This document shows, one piece after another, positions 1 through 8,464 of a stretch of 64,000 bases of DNA; the stretch's first letter is position 1; every line of letters starts with the position of its first letter. This DNA is from DATCYX01 sp963714425. GTDB lineage: Bacteria > Chloroflexota > Anaerolineae > Anaerolineales > UBA4823. The notes under the pieces are model-generated. The model did not search any database. It saw only the letters and a list, made by a program, of their open reading frames with translations, and was not told where the DNA came from. The stretch lies in NCBI GenBank assembly GCA_963714425.1, contig CAVQOI010000008.1, positions 62,001-126,000 on the forward strand, read 5' to 3'. The position numbers were made by a program, and so were the translations under genes.

Positions 1-146
1 AGGCAGTGTGGGATATTATCCGCCGGCCGAAAAAGACGGTGATTATTCCACCATTGATGAGACCGGTGATGTGGCTGAATTTTGCTTTTCCGGGGATCGT
101 CGATAGATTAATCGAATGGCGATTCACCCGCCGCGAGCGGGGATGA
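1..146 (+). CDS. Short-chain dehydrogenase/reductase (SDR), C-terminal fragment
   Basis: An open frame runs from the window edge (codons in phase from base 3) to TGA at 144-146, giving the last 47 residues of a protein. The tail contains RRPKKTVIIPP, then LNFAFPGIVDRL and a basic end, RFTRRERG. This pattern is typical of the C-terminus of classical SDR-family NAD(P)-dependent oxidoreductases, which carry a hydrophobic patch and an arginine-rich end after the Rossmann fold. The catalytic Tyr-x3-Lys would lie upstream, outside the window, so the substrate cannot be judged. It converges with the coiled-coil gene on the other strand. Confidence 0.6.
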   Translation, partial: AVWDIIRRPKKTVIIPPLMRPVMWLNFAFPGIVDRLIEWRFTRRERG

Positions 147-193
147 AGGGCTTCTCGTCGATTATTTGTTGGTACTGTTCAGATGGGATTGGG

Positions 194-655
194 TTATTCT
201 TCGATCACCTCTTTATCAGAAGCGAGCAAAGTAATCCCGTTGCGCACCTGGTTAGTAAATCGTTCGAGCTCAATTTCTAACCTGCGCAGAGTATCCAGGG
301 CATAATCGTCTACTTCACCCCTGGCGGCTTCCCTCTCCATTTGTGCCTGGGCGAGCACCTCTCGGGCGCGGGATTGAGCTTCCTGAACGATTGCATCTCT
401 CTCGAGCAGCTGATCTTGCTTCTCGCGAGCGATAGAGATCGTACGATTCGCTTCCTCTTGTGCCTGAGCCAGTATTCGATCGCGCTGGGTGAGCACTTGC
501 TGGGCTTTTTTAATCTCATCAGGGATGGCTACCCGCATCTGATCGATCAGATCCAGCATGCGGTCCTCGTCCACAATGACATTGTGTGTAAACCAGATTG
601 GGCGGCTTTGGTTGAATAATTCTTCGAGTTGGTCAATCAGGTGCAGGATGTCCAC
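194..655 (-). CDS. Coiled-coil protein of unknown function
   Basis: A 153-residue protein with no signal peptide or membrane segment. Residues from about 48 to 115 are rich in Ala, Glu, Gln and Arg in a heptad-like pattern (QAQEEANRTISIAREK and similar), so a long coiled coil resembling ATP synthase b-subunit or DivIVA-type stalks is likely. The start is GTG at 655, preceded by a good ribosome site (GGGGAGGA). It lies downstream of coaD in the same direction with an 88-base gap, so it may be co-transcribed with recG-coaD. I do not recognise a defined family. A structural or cell-envelope role is possible but unproven. Confidence 0.7.
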   Translation of the reverse strand: MDILHLIDQLEELFNQSRPIWFTHNVIVDEDRMLDLIDQMRVAIPDEIKKAQQVLTQRDRILAQAQEEANRTISIAREKQDQLLERDAIVQEAQSRAREVLAQAQMEREAARGEVDDYALDTLRRLEIELERFTNQVRNGITLLASDKEVIEE

Positions 656-743
656 GGGCTTCCTCCCCGTTAGTCAATATTTATGAATAGATTACACGCG
701 AATTCGATATTCGTCAATAATACGTGCAAGGTCGGTGCCAAAC

Positions 744-1268
744 TCAGTCTCTCAATGATGTGGTGGGCACTAATTGCTGCCCCTCGCCGAGTTCATAAAA
801 ACGGGACTTTAGGGCTGCCTCAACATGTGGGGGTACCATGCTGCTCACATCGCCTCCCAGGGATGCTATCTCGCGGACTGTGGAGGAGGATAAAAAGGTG
901 TGTTCTTCTGCTGTGATGAGTGCAACCAGCTCGATCTCTGGTGCCAGGCGGTGGTTCGCAAGCGCCATGCGAAATTCGTACTCGAAATCAGAGAATACTC
1001 GTAGACCCCGGACAATTACATTGGCTTGGATGGCACGGCAATATTCCACAGTCAAGCCGCTATAGCCCATCACGCTGATCTTTGGATTATCACGAAACGA
1101 TTGGGTAACCAGGTCGATGCGCTGTTCAGGTGGAAAAAGCAGCGATTTTAACGGGCGATCGTAAACTGCAACCACCAATTCGTCAAAAAGTTGCGTGGCG
1201 CGATACACGATATCTATGTGGCCTAAGTGAATTGGGTCAAAAGTCCCTGGAAATACTGCGCGTACCAT
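744..1268 (-). CDS. coaD: Pantetheine-phosphate adenylyltransferase
   Basis: Catalyses ATP + 4'-phosphopantetheine to dephospho-CoA + PPi, the fourth step of CoA synthesis in the cytosol. At 174 residues it is slightly longer than the usual 160 or so. The nucleotidyltransferase signature GTFDPIHLGH is at residues 8-17, the VRGLR motif lies near 88, and the LSSSTVRE motif near 125 matches the conserved ISSTxVR nucleotide-binding stretch. The ATG directly abuts the recG stop codon (TGA at 1269-1271) with no clear ribosome site of its own, which suggests translational coupling to recG. The C-terminus has about 10 extra residues of no recognised function. Confidence 0.97.
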   Translation of the reverse strand: MVRAVFPGTFDPIHLGHIDIVYRATQLFDELVVAVYDRPLKSLLFPPEQRIDLVTQSFRDNPKISVMGYSGLTVEYCRAIQANVIVRGLRVFSDFEYEFRMALANHRLAPEIELVALITAEEHTFLSSSTVREIASLGGDVSSMVPPHVEAALKSRFYELGEGQQLVPTTSLRD

Positions 1269-3806
1269 TCAGCTAATATCCCCTTTCCCACCGCTCCAGA
1301 AGCGATCCAGCGCAGTGGCTAAAAGTTGATGTCCTGGAAGCTCCAGGTTTGGGTCCTCATCGTAAACAGCCAACGCCTGGCGCCGGGCTTTCTCAATAAT
1401 ATGGATATCGGTCAAGCTGGCAAGCTGCAGCTCAGAATATCCAGATTGGCGTGTGCCCAGGAAATCACCGGGTCCGCGCTGCTCGAGATCGCGTTCTGCC
1501 AGGATAAACCCATCGTTGGTTTGGGTCATAATTTGCAGGCGTTCGTTTTCCGTATCATCGGCAGACCCTGGTACAAGCAAGCAATATGCCTTATCACCAC
1601 CGCGTCCAACACGCCCTCGAAATTGGTGCAGCTGCGCCAGACCGAACCTCTCGGCTCCTTCGATTAGCATTACCGTCGCATTGGGCACATCCACACCCAC
1701 TTCGACAACAGATGTGGACACCAGGATTTGATACTCGCCGGCATGAAATTTTGCCATTACTTCTTCTTTTTCGTTCGGGCTCATCCTCCCGTGGAGTAAT
1801 CCTAGTGAATAGTTGGGGAAGACTTCTGCCTTGAGACGTGCGTGTTCTTCGACAGCTGCTTTGCTGTCGCTCTGGTCGCTCTCTTCAACCAACGGATAGA
1901 CGATAAATGCTTGCCGACCAGCGTCAAGCTGGCTGCAGATCAGCCGGTAGGCGCGCTCTCGCTCCCTTGGAGTGATGACGAAGGTCTCGACTGGGAGGCG
2001 ACCGGGAGGCATTTCATCCATAATGGATAGATCCAAGTCACCGTAAATTGTGAGAGCCAAGGAGCGCGGAATTGGGGTAGCGGTCATCACCAACAAATGG
2101 GGATTTTCTCCTTTTGCTCTCAGTGCAGCGCGCTGCTCAACACCAAAACGATGTTGTTCATCGACGATCGCTAGCTGAAGATCTGCGAAGTTCACTGGTT
2201 CTTCGATCAATGCATGGGTGCCAATAACCAGCTTAATAGTGCCATTCGCAAGGCCTTCCCTGATTTCCCTCTTCTCAGATTCAGGCGTGGATCCGATCAT
2301 AAGGTGGATCTCTTCCGCTCTCAGTGGATACTCTGTTGAGGCGGAGTCCCCATTTTTCCCTATGCCTGCTAGCAATTGCTGCATACTTTTCGTGTGTTGC
2401 TCCGCCAATATACTGGTGGGCGCCATGAAGGCAGCTTGTGCACCGTTTTGCGCGATCATAGCGATCGCCTGTGCAGCAACAACGGTCTTCCCAGAGCCAA
2501 CATCTCCTTGCAACAAACGGTTCATCGGCTTGCCAGAGCCCAGATCTGCGCGCACGTCTGCGATAGCACGCTCCTGCACACCGGTCAACGCGAATGGGAG
2601 TCTGGAGATTTGTGAAGCGATCCATTCTTCGGGAGCAGTGAACCTGCGCGCAGTGCGTTCTTGCCAGGCGCGCTTTTGGCTCAGGACGCCTAATTGTAGT
2701 AGGAATATTTCGTCAAAAGCCAGCCGAAATCTCGCCGCTTTCAAGCGCTCCCAGCTTGAAGGGAAGTGTATCTGCATTAGGGCAGTGGAGAGATCTATTA
2801 ATTCAGCACTGCGCCGCACATTTTCAGGGATATGATCGGGGACGCGAGGTGCCCAATGGGTGATCACCTGATTCATCAGCCGACGGAGCCAGCGCTGGGT
2901 GATTTGGGCTGTGAGTGAGTACACAGGCACGATGCGGTTTGTGCTTAGTTGCTGCTGTTCGAGTGGTTCCCACTCGGGGTTGTTCATCACCAGACGACCG
3001 AGGTACTGGTCGATCTTGCCCGAGAGTGCAATGTGTGTCCCAGCTTGCAACCGCCTGGCCTGGTAGGGATTGAACCAAGTGACACGCAAAGCACCAGTGC
3101 CATCGCTAACGACTGCTTCCGTGATTTGAGATTGGCGTCCCCGAAACGGGCGAGACGACATGCTCTGCACCGTAGCGATTACGGTCACTTCTTCTCCGAA
3201 CCATAGCCGGTTGATAGGCTTGAGCTGCGTATAGTCTACATATCGATGCGGAAAGTAATACAGCATATCTCGGAGTGATTCCAAGCCAAGTTTACCCAGT
3301 GTTTGGGCTAGTTTTGGTCCTACATTTTGAAGTACTGTCGTCGGCGCGTTGAGGGCGGAGGCCAATTCTTTGGTCTCAGTGGAAGGCGCATCAGGCTGAC
3401 TTGGGAGCGGTTGAGGCTCGTCTTGGGGTGCCTCTTGCTGTTTTATTTCGGAGGCTGGTTGAAGGGAAGCATCCGGTTTGCTTGTACGTTGAGGGGGAGG
3501 TGATTCGGATTCTGCCTGGTAATTGGCTGTCTCAACTCGTTGAGACTGGGTTTCCCCGCTCTGCTGTTCTGCACGTTGCCAGATTTGCACCAGGGCATCT
3601 TTACGCTGGCTTTCATCGAGGTCCTGGTATTGGCGTAACTGAACGCTAATCGCTTGGATCAATTGTTCCGGTACGAGGTCGTTGCGAGCTTCAATCTCCC
3701 AGCTATCAAGGATGCGTTCCATACCACCTACAACGGCGCGGTTATCGAACCCCCTGTCGGCTTCTAATTTAAAAAATTTTTGGAGCTTTTGAAGAGATGG
3801 CTTCAT
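1269..3806 (-). CDS. recG: ATP-dependent DNA helicase RecG
   Basis: Remodels stalled replication forks and branched recombination intermediates. It is an 845-residue protein, longer than the roughly 690 of E. coli. The extra length is an N-terminal region (about 1-150) with a Gln/Ser/Pro/Glu-rich linker, followed by the wedge domain starting near LQNVGPKLAQTLGKLG. Helicase motifs are clear: Walker A GDVGSGKT, the DExH-type box VDEQHRFG, TATPIPRSL, and motif VI QFRGRVGRG. It is upstream of coaD in one transcript. The ATG has no ribosome site, but an extended -10 element ends 7 bases before it (see 3814-3819), so the mRNA may be almost leaderless. Confidence 0.97.
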   Translation of the reverse strand: MKPSLQKLQKFFKLEADRGFDNRAVVGGMERILDSWEIEARNDLVPEQLIQAISVQLRQYQDLDESQRKDALVQIWQRAEQQSGETQSQRVETANYQAESESPPPQRTSKPDASLQPASEIKQQEAPQDEPQPLPSQPDAPSTETKELASALNAPTTVLQNVGPKLAQTLGKLGLESLRDMLYYFPHRYVDYTQLKPINRLWFGEEVTVIATVQSMSSRPFRGRQSQITEAVVSDGTGALRVTWFNPYQARRLQAGTHIALSGKIDQYLGRLVMNNPEWEPLEQQQLSTNRIVPVYSLTAQITQRWLRRLMNQVITHWAPRVPDHIPENVRRSAELIDLSTALMQIHFPSSWERLKAARFRLAFDEIFLLQLGVLSQKRAWQERTARRFTAPEEWIASQISRLPFALTGVQERAIADVRADLGSGKPMNRLLQGDVGSGKTVVAAQAIAMIAQNGAQAAFMAPTSILAEQHTKSMQQLLAGIGKNGDSASTEYPLRAEEIHLMIGSTPESEKREIREGLANGTIKLVIGTHALIEEPVNFADLQLAIVDEQHRFGVEQRAALRAKGENPHLLVMTATPIPRSLALTIYGDLDLSIMDEMPPGRLPVETFVITPRERERAYRLICSQLDAGRQAFIVYPLVEESDQSDSKAAVEEHARLKAEVFPNYSLGLLHGRMSPNEKEEVMAKFHAGEYQILVSTSVVEVGVDVPNATVMLIEGAERFGLAQLHQFRGRVGRGGDKAYCLLVPGSADDTENERLQIMTQTNDGFILAERDLEQRGPGDFLGTRQSGYSELQLASLTDIHIIEKARRQALAVYDEDPNLELPGHQLLATALDRFWSGGKGDIS

Positions 3807-3813
3807 TCAAACA

Positions 3814-3819
3814 ATTTTA
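3814..3819 (-). promoter_or_regulatory. Extended -10 element for recG
   Basis: Read on the minus strand the bases are TGG-TAAAAT, an extended -10 box (TGn plus a hexamer close to TATAAT), with 7 bases between it and the recG ATG at 3806. The -35 region is poor. A start of transcription 6-7 bases downstream would fall at or one base before the ATG. No Shine-Dalgarno sequence is present, which fits. Prediction only. Confidence 0.4.
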
Positions 3820-3909
3820 CCAGTAAGCAAGGTCAATAAACCACAGGCTGGCTTGTGAGTTCCTTTGGATGATGGCTGGGAGCTGTAACGAGGGCGGTCG
3901 GATGTGTGA

Positions 3910-5577
3910 TCATTCAATCGAAATGATGAAGTGGTAATGGGGTTGCCCGCCGTCCTGGACTTCAAGTTCTTGATCGGGATAAGCGCGCCTGATGAGATCC
4001 GTGATGCGGTTGACTTCAGCTTTGCTGATCTCCGCACCGGGAAAGAGTGAGATCAGCTCGTAGTCTTGCGCTTGAGATTTTTCGAGTAATTCGAGGCATG
4101 CCCGCTCTACCGTCTCTGCAGCTGCGACCAGCTTTCCGTTAAGCAAGGCGATACACTCTCCCTCTCTGACCGTAACGCCATCGATCTCCACACTGCGTGT
4201 TGCGGTGGTAATCTCACCACTTTGCACACTTTCCATAGCATTTATCATATCTGCAACTACCTGGTCGATATTGCCATCAGGTGCTAGCCGAAGCATGGCG
4301 GCCAAACCCTGTGGGATTGTACGAGAGGGGACAACCGCAACCTTTTTAACCGTCAGGCCAGCCGCGGCTTCGGCAGCCAGAATGATGTTTTTATTATTTG
4401 GGAGGACTATGACATTGTCTGTGGGTAGATTCTCGAAGGCATTAATGATCTCTTGCGTGCTAGGATTCATTGTCTGCCCACCATCGACGAGTGCAGCTGC
4501 ACCCAGACTTGCAAAAACGCGGCTCAGGCCTGCACCAGGAGAGACTGCGACCACGGCAATCTGACCTGCTTCGACCGGAACCAGGGTCAATCTACTGCCA
4601 CCTTGCGATGCTTCGATAGCTTCCATCTGTACCATCAGGTTCTCAATCGCCACTTTGGTGATCGTACCCAAGCTACGGGTGTAATCAATCGGCGCATACA
4701 ATTTATCGGTGGGTACATGGATATGCATCCGATAGATGCCGTCGCCCTCTCCTACTTGAATGGACGTTCCCATATCCAGGAGGTCCTGATAGAATGATTC
4801 TAGTTCCAGGGAAGAATCTGGGCGAAAATCGACGATCACTTCATAATCCTGGCCTGGCTCAATGGTTTCCAGTGCATTATCAAAATTCAATGCAGCCAGA
4901 GGTTGGACGCTGGCGGTGGTGGTGTCCAAGGTCAGGCCATTGGCATAGCGATGCATCCCTTCCAGGATATAGAACAAACCTTTACCACCAGCATCGACTA
5001 CCCCCGCATCCTTAAGAACCTGCAATAGTTCAGGCGTCCGCTCGACAGACGCTCCCGCTTCCTCAAGGACTTTATCCAGGATGTCGTATGCGTCAAAGCC
5101 ATTTTCATTGAGTGCTTTCTCGGCTGCTGAGGCAATATCCTTGGAAACCGTCAATATCGTGCCCTCTACTGGCCTTACAACACCCTTGTACGCAGTATCA
5201 CGGGCAGTGATAAACGCTTGGACGAGATTGGCGCTGTCGAGAACGTCGAGGTGATCCACTGCGCGAGCAAACCCTCGCCAGAGTTGGGATAAGATCACTC
5301 CCGAATTCCCACGCGCACCCATCAGCGCGCCATGGGCGACCGAGTGCGCCATTTTACCAAAGTTGCGTTCTGAAGACTCTGCGATCTCATTGACGGCAGC
5401 TTGCATGGTGAGGACCATATTGGTCCCGGTATCGCCGTCGGGGACAGGGAATACATTTAATGCATTCACGGTCTGCTGATTGGTGCGCAACCAGGTCAGC
5501 CCGGCTTCAATCAACCGTTTCAGGGCTTGACCGTCAAGAGGTAAATCACGCAGCAACTTTACGCGTTGATGGCTCAT
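3910..5577 (-). CDS. fakA: DAK2/DegV-type kinase subunit (YloV/FakA family)
   Basis: The 555-residue protein begins with a DhaL-like (DAK2) ATP-binding domain. Its signature VFPVPDGDTGTNM (about residues 42-54) supplies the aspartates that hold the two Mg2+ ions, and GARGNSGVILSQ follows near 88. The C-terminal half matches the rest of the YloV/FakA family. In Firmicutes FakA phosphorylates fatty acids presented by FakB (DegV) proteins so that they can enter phospholipids. No FakB gene is in the window, so the substrate here is inferred. It follows yloU by 7 bases, the common yloU-yloV pairing, and recG lies downstream. Confidence 0.85.
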   Translation of the reverse strand: MSHQRVKLLRDLPLDGQALKRLIEAGLTWLRTNQQTVNALNVFPVPDGDTGTNMVLTMQAAVNEIAESSERNFGKMAHSVAHGALMGARGNSGVILSQLWRGFARAVDHLDVLDSANLVQAFITARDTAYKGVVRPVEGTILTVSKDIASAAEKALNENGFDAYDILDKVLEEAGASVERTPELLQVLKDAGVVDAGGKGLFYILEGMHRYANGLTLDTTTASVQPLAALNFDNALETIEPGQDYEVIVDFRPDSSLELESFYQDLLDMGTSIQVGEGDGIYRMHIHVPTDKLYAPIDYTRSLGTITKVAIENLMVQMEAIEASQGGSRLTLVPVEAGQIAVVAVSPGAGLSRVFASLGAAALVDGGQTMNPSTQEIINAFENLPTDNVIVLPNNKNIILAAEAAAGLTVKKVAVVPSRTIPQGLAAMLRLAPDGNIDQVVADMINAMESVQSGEITTATRSVEIDGVTVREGECIALLNGKLVAAAETVERACLELLEKSQAQDYELISLFPGAEISKAEVNRITDLIRRAYPDQELEVQDGGQPHYHFIISIE

Positions 5578-5584
5578 AGACCAA

Positions 5585-5941
5585 TTAATCGACCGTACTC
5601 ACACGCAGCCCACGCACGTGAACATTGACCTGAGTTACTGGAAGGCCCAATGCCTTTTCTACGTGGTAGCGCACCGTATTGCTCACACTATTTGCAACCG
5701 ATGTGATGCGCGTACCGTATTCTATGATGACGTAGACGTCAATATGGATCTCTTCGCCATTGTAGTGCACTGAGACGCCATGTGCAGGATCCTTAACAAG
5801 AGCCTGCGCAATACCATTTACCAGGTTTTTATTTACCAGACCGACCACGCCGTACGATTGGCGGGCTGCCTGGTACGCAATTGTGGCAATGGCGCGTGGC
5901 GATACAATGATGCTTCCTAAGGGGTTGGTTTCGCCGGTCAT
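5585..5941 (-). CDS. Asp23/Gls24 family envelope stress protein (YloU-like)
   Basis: The 118-residue protein carries the family pattern: ISPRAIATIAYQAARQSYGVVG at the start (the first strand and helix), then VDVYVIIEYGTRI-like strands and a C-terminal VTQVNVHVRGLRV. Family members associate with the membrane or respond to envelope and alkaline stress, and the biochemical role is not settled. The ATG at 5941 has a ribosome site (AAGGATGG) on the minus strand. It is the first gene of a yloU-fakA pair, separated by 7 bases, and probably leads a transcript running on through recG and coaD. Confidence 0.85.
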   Translation of the reverse strand: MTGETNPLGSIIVSPRAIATIAYQAARQSYGVVGLVNKNLVNGIAQALVKDPAHGVSVHYNGEEIHIDVYVIIEYGTRITSVANSVSNTVRYHVEKALGLPVTQVNVHVRGLRVSTVD

Positions 5942-5964
5942 AATCCATCCTTGTCAGATCTCGC

Positions 5965-5993
5965 TTGTATTTCAATGCAGATTATGGTAACAT
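5965..5993 (+). promoter_or_regulatory. Candidate sigma-70-type promoter for rpmB
   Basis: TTGTAT (5965-5970) and TAACAT (5988-5993) are separated by 17 bases. Transcription would begin near 6000, leaving a leader of about 70 bases with the ribosome site AAGGAAG just before the rpmB ATG. The match is moderate, but the position is right for the divergent rpmB/yloU spacer. Confidence 0.4.
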
Positions 5994-6070
5994 TGTGCGG
6001 CTGTCTGCCCAGTGTATGAGGAATGAATTTCACAGGGTTATCATCCTGAATAATAAAAGGAAGTGGCATT

Positions 6071-6253
6071 ATGGCGAAATGTGCTCATTGTGGAAAAAAG
6101 ACAACATTTGGTCGCAACCGTCCCTGGTCTAAGAAGGCAACCCCCCGGACTTTCCGGCCAAATTTGCAGACCGTAAGTGTATTTGAGAGCGGGCGCAAAA
6201 TTCGGAAAACATTGTGCGCCAAGTGTATCCGCACGCTGACTAAAACTCCTTAA
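6071..6253 (+). CDS. rpmB: 50S ribosomal protein L28
   Basis: A 60-residue L28 of the zinc-binding type, with CAHCGKK at residues 4-10 and CAKC near 50 forming a four-cysteine site. The central GRNRPWSKKATPR and RTFRPNL stretch is typical of the family. It sits alone on the plus strand between two leftward transcripts and ends in a strong intrinsic terminator. It assembles into the large ribosomal subunit. Confidence 0.96.
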   Translation: MAKCAHCGKKTTFGRNRPWSKKATPRTFRPNLQTVSVFESGRKIRKTLCAKCIRTLTKTP

Positions 6254-6280
6254 GAAATACAAAAGCATCTCCCATTTCCA

Positions 6281-6307
6281 AATCGCGGCTTAAGCCGCGA
6301 TTTTTTC
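6281..6307. terminator. Intrinsic terminator after rpmB, probably bidirectional
   Basis: A self-complementary hairpin AATCGCGGCT/TAAGCCGCGATT (6281-6302) is followed by a run of T. Upstream sequence is A-rich, so it can also stop the convergent kinase transcript from the other strand. Confidence 0.85.
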
Positions 6308-6311
6308 TTAA

Positions 6312-7412
6312 TTAATTGAAAAGGAAATATACCCATAGGTAAAATGGAATCAAGCCGCCCACAGAGATTAGCGCCAGCAATCCCAGCAGGATAGTCGTCC
6401 AGTCTATATCTAAAGGGTTTTTCTCAAATGTTGCGGATCCTTTTGAATACACTTCCGGTCGGACAGGAGGCAGTATCGGACGTATATCAGGGACTGGGAA
6501 TGGCTTGGGAGGCGTATCGTCGCCTTGCACTGGCGAAGGGCGAGTTGAGTTGTCAGTATCTGGTTCGTCGATCAGCGGACCGAGGTTGTTCCCTCCGCCG
6601 AAAGAAATCAATACACGACCGAACTGGTCTGCAGTGCGATAACGGGCGGATGGCTCCTTCGAAAGTACCTTGTAAAGAATCTGTTCGAGGGCTGGGAGGA
6701 TTGTGGGATTGACCTCACGCGGGGATGGTGGCGTATCATCCCTATGCATACGTGCCAACTCAGTTGGCGAGTTTGCTACGAACGGCAAACGTCCGGTCAA
6801 CAGTTCGTACAAAATTACACCCAACGAGTAGACATCCGACGCAGGTGATGGAGGTCCCCCCGCAGCTTGCTCGGGTGCAAAATATTGCGGTGAGCCCCAC
6901 ACAATATCACTTCGCTCCTCGGGTTGGATCGATGCTAACGCTCTGGCGATTCCGAAATCTGTAACTTTTAGCCGCCTGTCGGGAGTGATGAGCATGTTAT
7001 GGGGTTTTATATCGCAATGTACCAGACCCGCGCGATGCGCATAGCCTACACCTGCACAAGCCTGAACTATCAGGGCAGTAGCTTCTTGCACCGGAAGACG
7101 TCCACGGCGCTGTAGGATGGCTTTTAAGTGCATGCCAGGTACATATTCCATTACGATGAACAGCCGATTGGAATCCAATCCAAAATCGTGGATGGTTACG
7201 ATGTTAGGATGTGTGAGATTGGCAGCAGCTTTGGCTTCTTGATGGAATCGGGAGCGAAACTCGGGATCACCAGAATAGTTTTCCCTTAATATTTTGATCG
7301 CGACGCTGCGCTCTAATGTCAAGTCATAGGCTTTGTAGACAAAAGACATGCCTCCAGAGCCAAGCCGTTCTTCGAGCTGGTATCGTTCATTTAGGAGAAT
7401 GGGATCAGGCAT
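6312..7412 (-). CDS. Membrane-anchored Ser/Thr protein kinase (PknB-like, non-RD)
   Basis: The 366-residue protein has a Hanks-type kinase domain at about 10-270: glycine loop GSGGMSFVY (18-26), ATP lysine in VAIKIL (K40), catalytic loop HCDIKPHN, DFG in TDFGIARAL, and the APE-like FAPEQAAGG. The catalytic loop reads His-Cys-Asp instead of His-Arg-Asp, so it is a non-RD kinase and may not depend on activation-loop phosphorylation. A proline-rich linker follows, then one C-terminal hydrophobic segment (about 337-366) that would anchor it with the kinase in the cytosol and almost nothing outside. No sensor domain is visible. It stands alone, ending against the rpmB terminator. Confidence 0.9.
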   Translation of the reverse strand: MPDPILLNERYQLEERLGSGGMSFVYKAYDLTLERSVAIKILRENYSGDPEFRSRFHQEAKAAANLTHPNIVTIHDFGLDSNRLFIVMEYVPGMHLKAILQRRGRLPVQEATALIVQACAGVGYAHRAGLVHCDIKPHNMLITPDRRLKVTDFGIARALASIQPEERSDIVWGSPQYFAPEQAAGGPPSPASDVYSLGVILYELLTGRLPFVANSPTELARMHRDDTPPSPREVNPTILPALEQILYKVLSKEPSARYRTADQFGRVLISFGGGNNLGPLIDEPDTDNSTRPSPVQGDDTPPKPFPVPDIRPILPPVRPEVYSKGSATFEKNPLDIDWTTILLGLLALISVGGLIPFYLWVYFLFN

Positions 7413-7499
7413 TAAGCTATCCGCTCATATCAATCGGGTAGAATTGTACCACTGCTGAAGTTTATTCTTACTAAGCGTCTGAAGGTCAAAATACCGTTT

Positions 7500-8447
7500 A
7501 TGCAGCGAGGATTAATCGCTTATAACCCGGCTGCCGGGCGATACCCATCTTTCTTACTTGCCGAGCGAGCGGCTAATGTCTTTCGCCAGAACGGCTGGGC
7601 GATCTCTCTCGAGCAAACACGTAATGGAGAGCACATCACTAAGTTGGCTCGAACCGCAGCCGCGGATGGGCTGGACGCCCTATTCATCGCAGGGGGGGAT
7701 GGCTCCATGAACTGTGCGATCGTCGGACTCTTAGGTACGAATACTGCATTGTGCGTGTTGCCGTGTGGAACCGCCAATGTGTGGGCACAAGAGTTGGGCT
7801 TGCCAGGTCTTTCCTGGTCGCGGTGGCTTGCTCTTGAAGAGAGCGCTCGCAAGCTTGCGCATGGGCGGTATGAGTGGGTAGATATCGGAATTTGCAACCA
7901 GCGCCCATTCCTGCTTTGGGCAGGTGTTGGCTTGGATGCATTTATCGTACACCGGATTGAACCACGTACGCATTGGGAGAAAAATTTTGCCAGCGTGCAA
8001 TATGCTGCCTCGGCCGTCTGGCACGCAAGCTTTTGGCATGGTATAAATTTGCGTGTCGCCACCAACGGTCAACAAATTAAGGGACACTTCTTACTGGCAC
8101 TGGTCAGTAATATCCACCTATATGCTGGCGGGTTGGCAACCCTCTCTCCCGGAGCACGGTTGGATGACGGTTTGATGGATTTATGGTTGTTTGAAGGCGA
8201 GACACTCGGTGACACAGTCCAAGTCGCTTGGGATCTGTTTGCGGGCAGGCACTTTCAATCACAAAGAGTTCACCAGTTTCAATTCAGCCATCTCAGCCTG
8301 GAATCCGATCAGACGACATACGTGCAGGTTGACGGGGAACCACTGAACGTTGATAATCGGGTAGAGATCTCGGTCCGCCCAAGAGCGTTGCGTGTCCTGC
8401 TTCCGCAAAATACGCCTTTACCGCTGTTTAGCGCAGAATCTCCCTGA
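7500..8447 (+). CDS. Diacylglycerol kinase-like (DagK/LCB5 family) lipid kinase
   Basis: A 315-residue protein with the catalytic-domain signature AGGDGSMN (GGDGS at residues 65-69) and the following CGTANVWA motif that binds the nucleotide. The N-terminal YNPAAGR is the usual first strand. Members phosphorylate diacylglycerol, sphingoid bases or related lipids at the inner membrane face. The actual lipid cannot be told from sequence. The start has no strong ribosome site nearby (a GAAGG lies 14 bases upstream). It is followed after 17 bases by the antiporter gene, probably in one transcript. Confidence 0.85.
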   Translation: MQRGLIAYNPAAGRYPSFLLAERAANVFRQNGWAISLEQTRNGEHITKLARTAAADGLDALFIAGGDGSMNCAIVGLLGTNTALCVLPCGTANVWAQELGLPGLSWSRWLALEESARKLAHGRYEWVDIGICNQRPFLLWAGVGLDAFIVHRIEPRTHWEKNFASVQYAASAVWHASFWHGINLRVATNGQQIKGHFLLALVSNIHLYAGGLATLSPGARLDDGLMDLWLFEGETLGDTVQVAWDLFAGRHFQSQRVHQFQFSHLSLESDQTTYVQVDGEPLNVDNRVEISVRPRALRVLLPQNTPLPLFSAESP

Positions 8448-8464
8448 ATGAAGGACATGGCAGA

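Noticed and set aside
2218..2835. A 205-codon plus-strand frame inside recG
   Set aside because: Antisense to conserved helicase motifs, no ribosome site or family resemblance.
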